Source of the DNA: Burkholderia sp. 9120
GTDB lineage: Bacteria > Pseudomonadota > Gammaproteobacteria > Burkholderiales > Burkholderiaceae
NCBI RefSeq assembly: GCF_000745015.1
Contig: NZ_JQNA01000002.1
Coordinates: forward strand, 1,550,001 to 1,614,000
Length of the DNA stretch: 64,000 nt
Direction of reading: 5' to 3'
Below the pieces are notes generated by a model, which searched no databases, was not told the origin of the DNA, and saw only the letters and a program-made list of their open reading frames with translations. Positions 58,113-64,000 of this stretch are shown one piece after another (position 1 is the first letter of the stretch; every line of letters begins with the position of its first letter). The position numbers and the translations under genes are program-made.

Positions 58113-59171
58113 TTACTCCTCCGCGACCGCGTGCTCGCCGCGCGCGATGCGCTGCATGAAGTCCAGCTTCAGTAACAGCGCCTTCATGCCTTCGACGTCG
58201 AGACGATGCGTGTTGTGCGAGTTGTAGTCCTCGCCATGCGAATGCTGCGTGATGCGTTGCTCGCCTTCTTCGACGAACTTCGCGTAGTTCAGGTCGCGGC
58301 CGTCCGGCGGCACACGGAAGTAATCGCCCATGTCTTCGGCGCAGGCCATTTCCTCGCGGCTGAGCAGCGCCTCGTACAGCTTCTCGCCGTGACGCGTACC
58401 GATCACGTGGACCGGGTGCTCCGGCTTGCCCATCAATGCCAGAATCGCCGTGGTCAGGACTTCGACGGTGGCGGCCGGCGCCTTCTGCACGAAGATGTCG
58501 CCATTGTTGCCATGCTCGAAGCCGTACAGCACGAGGTCGACCGCGTCGGCCAGCGTCATCATGAAGCGCGTCATGCTCGGGTCGGTGACGGTGATCGGCT
58601 TGCCCGCCAGCACCTGCGCGACGAACAGCGGGATCACGGAACCGCGCGACGCCATCACGTTGCCGTAGCGCGTACCGCAGATCATCGTGTCGGTGCCTTC
58701 GAGGTTACGGCTGGCGGCGACCATCACCTTTTCCATCATCGCCTTGCTAATCCCCATCGCGTTGATGGGGTACACGGCCTTGTCGGTGCTCAGGCAGACG
58801 ATACGCTTCACGCCCTGCTCGATGCCGGCTTCCAGAACGTTCTCCGTGCCCAGCACGTTGGTTCGGACGGCCTCCATCGGGTAAAACTCGCACGACGGCA
58901 CCTGCTTCAACGCCGCGGCGTGGAACACGTAATCCACGCCCCGCATGGCGGACGCCACGCTGCGCTTGTCGCGCACGTCGCCGATATAAAACTTCAGCTT
59001 GGAATTCGCGTAACGCTTGCGCATGTCGTCCTGCTTTTTCTCGTCCCGGCTGAAAACGCGGATTTCCGCGATGTCCGAGTCCAGAAAGCGACGAAGAATG
59101 GCATTGCCGAACGACCCGGTTCCACCGGTCACGAGCAGGGTCTTCCCGCTAAAGAAATTCATCGAAGTCAT
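58113..59171 (-). CDS. wbjB: UDP-GlcNAc 4,6-dehydratase (5-epimerase), WbjB/FnlA/Cap5E
   Basis: 352 residues, soluble short form without membrane helices. FFSGKTLLVTGGTGSFGNAI and the Met-x3-Lys active-site variant in YPINAMGISKAMMEKV are visible. It performs the first step of UDP-L-FucNAc synthesis. Met at codon 4 is an alternative start. It is the third 4,6-dehydratase in the window, distinct from the two long membrane-bound forms. Confidence 0.92.
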   Translation of the reverse strand: MTSMNFFSGKTLLVTGGTGSFGNAILRRFLDSDIAEIRVFSRDEKKQDDMRKRYANSKLKFYIGDVRDKRSVASAMRGVDYVFHAAALKQVPSCEFYPMEAVRTNVLGTENVLEAGIEQGVKRIVCLSTDKAVYPINAMGISKAMMEKVMVAASRNLEGTDTMICGTRYGNVMASRGSVIPLFVAQVLAGKPITVTDPSMTRFMMTLADAVDLVLYGFEHGNNGDIFVQKAPAATVEVLTTAILALMGKPEHPVHVIGTRHGEKLYEALLSREEMACAEDMGDYFRVPPDGRDLNYAKFVEEGEQRITQHSHGEDYNSHNTHRLDVEGMKALLLKLDFMQRIARGEHAVAEE

Positions 59172-59183
59172 TATCAGGTGGTC

Positions 59184-59915
59184 CTATGCCAGTTTAAGTT
59201 TCAGGGAAATAAGCCTCAACGCGAGCGCCCACAGAAAACGGGCCCTGGACCTGAGCACCACGTGCAACGCGCGCCGTTTTTCCACGGTGACATTTTTGCC
59301 GTGAATTCGGTGCAGCAGCGTGGGCGTACGCAGATTGAGAACCGAACTGATCGAACTTGCAACCAATGCAAACCAAATGTCATGAGACTCGATGCCCTTC
59401 GGAATCGGCAGGCACGATTGCAGCAATTCACGCCTCAGCAAAAAGGTACAGCCAAAATAGGGCGCGCGACCCATAAAAATCGAGCTGATCTGCGCCAGCC
59501 GGGTGGCCTTCGTCGCGCCTAGCAGCCGGTATTCGCCCATTTTTTGCCCTTGCGCGTCGATCAGGTCGAAGTTGCTGGCCACGAGGCTCACCGACGGGTC
59601 TTCGTTCAGTTTCGCCAGCATGCTCTGAACACGCCCCGGCAACCAGACATCATCCTGGTCGGACAGAAAGATGTAGTCACCCTTGGCGAGCGTCATGGCC
59701 TTTTCGAAATTCCGCACATGCCCAAGGTTGATTTCATTCCGGTGGATGCGGATCCGCGGATCGTTATAAGCAGCCAGTATCGAAATCGTTTCGTCACTCG
59801 ACCGATCGTCGCAGATTACGATTTCATCAGCATCACCAATTTGACTGATAATAGAGTCCAATTGCTCGACAATATAATTGGCACCATTATATGTGGCGAT
59901 ACACACGCTAATCAT
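59184..59915 (-). CDS. Glycosyltransferase family 2, probable rhamnosyltransferase
   Basis: 243 residues from the ATG at 59915, which has GGTGG upstream (an ATG four codons earlier is possible). GT-A motifs: ISVCIATYNGANYIVEQLDS, EIVICDDRSSDET and FLSDQDDVW, whose DQDD is common in rhamnosyltransferases. The rml genes in the same operon make dTDP-L-rhamnose, so a rhamnosyl donor is likely; the linkage cannot be told. No strong membrane segment. Confidence 0.85.
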   Translation of the reverse strand: MISVCIATYNGANYIVEQLDSIISQIGDADEIVICDDRSSDETISILAAYNDPRIRIHRNEINLGHVRNFEKAMTLAKGDYIFLSDQDDVWLPGRVQSMLAKLNEDPSVSLVASNFDLIDAQGQKMGEYRLLGATKATRLAQISSIFMGRAPYFGCTFLLRRELLQSCLPIPKGIESHDIWFALVASSISSVLNLRTPTLLHRIHGKNVTVEKRRALHVVLRSRARFLWALALRLISLKLKLA

Positions 59916-59982
59916 ATTTCCACCCATTTACATCAATTTCATAGCGACTCACAAGTCGTCCGCAAGCAGAAATTATTTACCC

Positions 59983-61125
59983 CTAATTAGAGGTCCGCGT
60001 TTTATTTCTCTCGATTGCCTCGACGAACCTTAACTCTCCGTCGTCGCGGGCGGCGTCCATCATTACCTTGTCCACCCAATAACTCTGATAGGGCACGTAA
60101 GAAATAAACGCCGGATCCATCAGAAATTTGAGCAACGCCGCCATTGAAATCATGGCTCCAGCCAGCACGAACAGCGCATTGCGCCGGTCCATAAAATACT
60201 TCGACAAGGTACAGGCCTGAATCACGACAGCAAATATCTGAACGCGATTCCAGAAAACCGGCAGCATCCACGCGACCACCTGGAAGAACAGCAGGTAGAA
60301 CACACTCCATTTCACGAGGCGCGCTTTGTCGTCATCGTCCGAATCACGCATGATCCAGACGAAGAACGCCAGATTCAGCAGAATGTAGCCAATACTGCCG
60401 GCGCTCACCTGCTTGACCGTCGCTTCGTCCAGATAAAAAACGATCTTCTCCGAGAACGGCAATGAATCCATCATCCCTGAACTTGCCGCGGCCAGAATCA
60501 CGTGCACGAACAGGAAGCCAATAACCAGCGTCAGGATCGCCAGGCGAAGCGTGAGCCGCCGGTTGAGCAGGAAGATGACCGGCAGAAAGGCCAGCGAGAA
60601 AAAGTGAAATCCCGCCGCCACGAAAATTAGCAAATAGCCAAGCCATTTGCGATGCTGCGCGATAAACATCAACGCTAGCAAAACAAAGGACATGGCGAGC
60701 GAATAGCGCGTGGTGGCCATCTGCGTCGCAAGATACACCCACGAATAATAGATCGCGGCCAACCCGCAGAAACTTGCGCCCCACGCTTTGGCGAACCGGT
60801 ACAACACCAGCCCGTTGACGGCCGCCACAACCAGCAGGAACGTCTGAAAATCGGCCACTCTGCTGAACAACCAGACGGTCAAGACGTAAAGCGGCTCGAA
60901 CGCCGGGAATTGAGGGCTGTCGCCGCCGCTGAACCCGTAAAGCTGAAGCGCAAGATAGTGATCCCGATAGGTCAACCAGTCATTGCCCGTTTCGAACCGC
61001 TGACCCGCGAACACGATAAAGATCGCGAGCGCCAGGTACTCGAACGGAACGACCAGTTCCCCTTTGATCGTGGAGACAAAAAACAGGCCCCAGAGAATGA
61101 AAAAGACGGCCAGATAGAGTGTCAT
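59983..61125 (-). CDS. wzy: O-antigen polymerase, EpsG-type Wzy
   Basis: 380 residues with about eleven membrane helices. The EpsG-family signature GQRFETGNDWLTYRDHY and the helix TTRYSLAMSFVLLALMF are present. It polymerises flipped O-units at the periplasmic face. Overlaps the upstream wzx by 4 bp. The gene and its flanks are clearly more AT-rich than the core genes around them, as is typical for Wzy. Confidence 0.85.
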   Translation of the reverse strand: MTLYLAVFFILWGLFFVSTIKGELVVPFEYLALAIFIVFAGQRFETGNDWLTYRDHYLALQLYGFSGGDSPQFPAFEPLYVLTVWLFSRVADFQTFLLVVAAVNGLVLYRFAKAWGASFCGLAAIYYSWVYLATQMATTRYSLAMSFVLLALMFIAQHRKWLGYLLIFVAAGFHFFSLAFLPVIFLLNRRLTLRLAILTLVIGFLFVHVILAAASSGMMDSLPFSEKIVFYLDEATVKQVSAGSIGYILLNLAFFVWIMRDSDDDDKARLVKWSVFYLLFFQVVAWMLPVFWNRVQIFAVVIQACTLSKYFMDRRNALFVLAGAMISMAALLKFLMDPAFISYVPYQSYWVDKVMMDAARDDGELRFVEAIERNKTRTSN

Positions 61126-62309
61126 GCTGGACGATCCTTCGGCATCTCACTGACCCCGCGCAATCCCGCCACGCCGCGCAATCGTGTGAAAGTCAAATAA
61201 ACCGCGACGACGAGAAAGATCGCCATCGAGATATTGACCACGACTACAGCCGACAACGCCGAGGCATTACCTAGCACCGCAAGGAATCCAATGGCCAATA
61301 GCGCCAGCAGCAAAACATTCGACAAAAGAATAATTCTGCCGGCGCCGACGTAAATCAGTACGCAGTTCGCGACATTCTGCAAATACAGTAACCAGTAAAA
61401 CAGCCAGAAAAGGTAGACCAACCCGGCGTAAGCCACATATCGCTTGCCGAGCGCGATACCCACCAGGATTTTCGCCACTTCGAAATCGTGAACCACGAAA
61501 ATCCATAGCATGGCCGCCGCGATCGCTCCAAAACCAAGCGAACGGGTAAAGAAATGGAACACACCCGTTTCGCCGGCGCGCGCGCATTTGGCGAAATAGA
61601 GATTGTTGAAGGAAACAAACACCAGCGTTGCCGCCATCACGATCGTCAGCAGGTTCGAATAGGCAGCCAGATCGCCAGTGTCCGCCCGACCGAGAAAATA
61701 GCGCGGCACGTTGACGCTCAAACTGGCAAGACAGGCGCCGCCGCCCATCAGAAAATCCGTTCGGGTGGCGATCGCGTTGCGAATTCCAGCCGTCCATGAA
61801 AAACCGCATGACCAGATGGTGATCGCGATGTTAGCGAAGGCCAGCAGCATCACCGCCTGCATCAATTCGAGCTTGAGCAGATAAACGGCGAGCAGGCTCA
61901 ACAGGAAAACCAGAAGGCGGCCGCCGCTACTGGCGAACAGCCCGCGATAATCCATCGTTCTGATTTTCTCGGAGAAATACGGCTCATACAGCAGATCGCC
62001 GAGCCGGTAGAGTCCGACCACGAGGATCAGATATTCCTTGTAGACGACCGACACCACCACCGCAATCAGCAGATAGAGCGGTGCCAGTTTCACGCGCAGC
62101 GCAGTGGCCTCGCCCCACGCCCTTCTGCCGGCCAGGATCGCTACGCCGTGCTGCATGGAAAACAGCAGGTAAAGCGGCGCCGCGTAGGCAAGCGCCGTCC
62201 CCAACCTCGCAGAGTCCTGAAACGTTCCCAGATGGGAATACATCAGGACCAGCAATACCGTTGGCACATTAATAAATACGTTCGAAGCCAGTACCGAGAG
62301 ATATCGCAT
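61122..62309 (-). CDS. wzx: O-antigen flippase Wzx
   Basis: 395 residues from the ATG at 62309 (MRYLSVLASNVFINVPTVLL). Around twelve hydrophobic segments with scattered Arg/Lys fit the MOP flippase family, although conservation is low, as usual for Wzx. It overlaps wzy (ATGA). This is the second flippase in the window; it belongs with the rhamnose/FucNAc genes while ogcX belongs to the other cluster. Confidence 0.8.
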   Translation of the reverse strand: MRYLSVLASNVFINVPTVLLVLMYSHLGTFQDSARLGTALAYAAPLYLLFSMQHGVAILAGRRAWGEATALRVKLAPLYLLIAVVVSVVYKEYLILVVGLYRLGDLLYEPYFSEKIRTMDYRGLFASSGGRLLVFLLSLLAVYLLKLELMQAVMLLAFANIAITIWSCGFSWTAGIRNAIATRTDFLMGGGACLASLSVNVPRYFLGRADTGDLAAYSNLLTIVMAATLVFVSFNNLYFAKCARAGETGVFHFFTRSLGFGAIAAAMLWIFVVHDFEVAKILVGIALGKRYVAYAGLVYLFWLFYWLLYLQNVANCVLIYVGAGRIILLSNVLLLALLAIGFLAVLGNASALSAVVVVNISMAIFLVVAVYLTFTRLRGVAGLRGVSEMPKDRPA

Positions 62310-62417
62310 TATTTCCCCAACCAACCCTGCCAGCCCACCAATCGACGCAACGTGTTCAATCCAGTATGGGTGGCAACAACAGGGCCTGATTGCGCCGCAA
62401 GCGCGAACAAGGCCTAT

Positions 62418-62960
62418 TTATCCCAGCACATCCGCCAGTGCCGGAGCAATGGCGTCTTTCTGGGAAAGGTTCGGCTGCACGCTGACCGGCCATTCGATAC
62501 CAATGCTGGGATCGTCCCAGCGGATCGAGCGCTCGTGTTCCGGTGAATAGTAGTTGTCCGTCTTGTAGAGAAATTCAGCCTCATCCGACAGCACCAGGAA
62601 TCCGTGCGCGAACCCGCGCGGAATCCACATCTGCCGCTTGTTTTCGGCGGACAGATGCGCACCGACCCATTGGCGGAATGTCGGCGAATCGGGGCGAATG
62701 TCCACGGCCACGTCGAACACCTCGCCTTTGACGGCGCGCACGAGCTTGCCCTGTTCCATCGGGTCGATCTGAAAATGCAGCCCGCGCAGCACACCCTTCG
62801 CGCTCAGCGAATGGTTGTCCTGAACAAACTCGACGCTCCGTCCGACGGCCGCATTGAATCGCTGCTGATGAAAGCTTTCGTAAAAAAATCCGCGCGCGTC
62901 GCCGAACACTTTCGGTTCGACGATCAGCACTTCGGGAATGGTTGTAGGGATGATATTCAT
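62418..62960 (-). CDS. rmlC: dTDP-4-dehydrorhamnose 3,5-epimerase
   Basis: 180 residues, full length. [40 protein letters not shown] and [21 protein letters not shown] are diagnostic, with the catalytic His in LRGLHFQ. Third step of dTDP-L-rhamnose synthesis. The start overlaps the rmlA stop by 4 bp. Confidence 0.97.
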   Translation of the reverse strand: MNIIPTTIPEVLIVEPKVFGDARGFFYESFHQQRFNAAVGRSVEFVQDNHSLSAKGVLRGLHFQIDPMEQGKLVRAVKGEVFDVAVDIRPDSPTFRQWVGAHLSAENKRQMWIPRGFAHGFLVLSDEAEFLYKTDNYYSPEHERSIRWDDPSIGIEWPVSVQPNLSQKDAIAPALADVLG

Positions 62961-63838
62961 GCCGTCCTCTCGTCTTTCAGCAGGCGCAACAGGTACTGCC
63001 CATAGCCGCTCTTGGCCAGCGGCTGCGCGAGTTTGTCGACTTGCGCGCTATCGATGAAACCCTGCCGCCACGCGATCTCTTCCGGACAAGCAATCTTGAG
63101 TCCTTGCCGGTGCTCGAGGGTCGCAATGAACTGCCCCGCTTCGAGCAGGCTGTCATGCGTGCCCGTGTCGAGCCATGCATAGCCGCGCTCCATGATCTGC
63201 ACGCTGAGCTGGCCGCGCTCGAGATAAGCCTGATTCACCGCCGTGATCTCCAGTTCGCCGCGCGCGCTGGGCGTCACCGCCTTGGCGATATCGACCACCT
63301 GGTTGTCATAGAAATAAAGCCCGGTCACCGCGAAACCGCTCTTCGGCACCGCCGGTTTTTCTTCGATGCTGACGGCTTTGCCGCTCGCGTCGAAGGCGAC
63401 CACGCCGTAGCGCTCCGGATCCTGCACGTGATAAGCAAAGACCGTGGCGCCGTCAGGCTGCGCATCGGCTTCGCCCAGCAGGCCTTGCAAGTCGTGACCG
63501 TAAAAGATGTTGTCGCCCAGCACCAACGCGCTCGGCGAATTACCCACGAACTGCTCGCCGATGATGAAGGCCTGCGCCAGTCCATCCGGCGAAGGCTGTA
63601 CCGCGTACTGGAGGTTGATACCCCAGGCGCTGCCGTCACCGAGCATCTCCGCAAAACGCGGCGTGTCCTGCGGCGTGGAGATGACCAGGATGTCGCGAAT
63701 CCCCGCCAGCAGGAGCGTGGACAGCGGATAGTAGATCATCGGCTTGTCGTACACGGGCAGCAGTTGCTTCGACACCGATCGGGTGATCGGATAAAGCCGC
63801 GTGCCGGAACCGCCGGCGAGGATTATGCCTTTGCGCAT
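62957..63838 (-). CDS. rmlA: Glucose-1-phosphate thymidylyltransferase
   Basis: 293 residues. The nucleotidyltransferase signature [20 protein letters not shown] and [19 protein letters not shown], the metal Asp in [10 protein letters not shown] and [20 protein letters not shown] are intact. It makes dTDP-glucose, the first step to dTDP-L-rhamnose. rmlD ends 11 bp upstream. Confidence 0.97.
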   Translation of the reverse strand: MRKGIILAGGSGTRLYPITRSVSKQLLPVYDKPMIYYPLSTLLLAGIRDILVISTPQDTPRFAEMLGDGSAWGINLQYAVQPSPDGLAQAFIIGEQFVGNSPSALVLGDNIFYGHDLQGLLGEADAQPDGATVFAYHVQDPERYGVVAFDASGKAVSIEEKPAVPKSGFAVTGLYFYDNQVVDIAKAVTPSARGELEITAVNQAYLERGQLSVQIMERGYAWLDTGTHDSLLEAGQFIATLEHRQGLKIACPEEIAWRQGFIDSAQVDKLAQPLAKSGYGQYLLRLLKDERTA

Positions 63839-63849
63839 GGTGCGAATGA

Positions 63850-64000
63850 TCAGGAGAGGATCTGGTCGAGCAGGAAATCAACGCCCTGCTGCCAGTCCGG
63901 AAGGTGGATGTCGAAATTCGCTCGCAGCTTACCGGTATCCAGACGCGAATTAGCCGGACGCGGTGCGGGCAGCGGGTAAGCGCTGGACGGGATCGCCTCG
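63850..64000 (-). CDS. rmlD: dTDP-4-dehydrorhamnose reductase, C-terminal end only
   Basis: The last 50 codons of a gene that enters from the right edge. The translated end includes [20 protein letters not shown] and [16 protein letters not shown], the standard RmlD C-terminus. It is the final enzyme of dTDP-L-rhamnose synthesis. The rmlB gene is presumably beyond the edge. Confidence 0.92.
   Translation of the reverse strand, partial: EAIPSSAYPLPAPRPANSRLDTGKLRANFDIHLPDWQQGVDFLLDQILS

Overview
The window looks like a chromosomal segment of a Burkholderia-type betaproteobacterium, most likely Paraburkholderia. The sequence is GC-rich with strong G/C third positions. It carries a Kdo 3-hydroxylase gene between waaC and waaA, the Burkholderia protein O-glycosylation (ogc) gene order, a DUF2844/DUF3443 pair and a Burkholderia-style intergenic repeat. 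Species assignment is inference; no rRNA or tRNA gene is visible.

Layout. 2-4093: the end of a membrane-fusion protein and a complete RND efflux pump. 4232-6162: a two-gene PtuA/PtuB (Septu-type) anti-phage module whose ptuB reading frame is broken by a TAG twelve codons after an ATG that overlaps the ptuA stop. 6525-13477 (minus strand): a LacI-controlled operon with a ribose-type ABC importer plus an oxidoreductase and a TIM-barrel isomerase, preceded by a perfect 22-bp palindrome. 13806-18490: pcm, a rhodanese, a TolC-type outer membrane factor, and the DUF2844/DUF3443 pair with a Pro-Thr repeat linker.

18892-31750: a urea uptake and urease island (urtABCDE, ureD, an orphan amino-acid-type binding protein, ureABC, ureEFG). 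Two sequences that match the sigma-54 consensus exactly lie upstream of urtA and of the orphan binding protein, each with an NtrC-like dyad further upstream, so the island is probably nitrogen-regulated. Imported urea would be hydrolysed by UreABC, with UreDEFG loading nickel.

31790-36722 (minus): inner-core LPS genes waaA, kdoO and waaC, then a phosphomannomutase/phosphoglucomutase. 37025-44418: flippase, two glycosyltransferases, GalE-type epimerase and an initiating sugar-1-P transferase in the order of the Burkholderia ogc locus, split here by an oppositely oriented chemoreceptor gene with a strong hairpin terminator. 44507-50423: a small secreted protein, a WaaL-type ligase, a long WbpM-type dehydratase, NudK and a Wzz-type protein.

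50512-64000 (minus): an O-antigen operon read from right to left: rmlD (cut by the window end), rmlA, rmlC, wzx, wzy, a GT2, wbjB/C/D for UDP-L-FucNAc, a WbuB-type GT4, a WbpV-type 4-keto reductase, a PglC-type phosphoglycosyltransferase, a PglD-type acetyltransferase and a second long WbpM-type dehydratase. One initiating enzyme plus two glycosyltransferases suggests a short repeat unit containing a QuiNAc-type sugar, L-FucNAc and L-rhamnose; this is inference. The wzy/wzx stretch is visibly more AT-rich than its surroundings, as is usual for laterally exchanged O-antigen genes.
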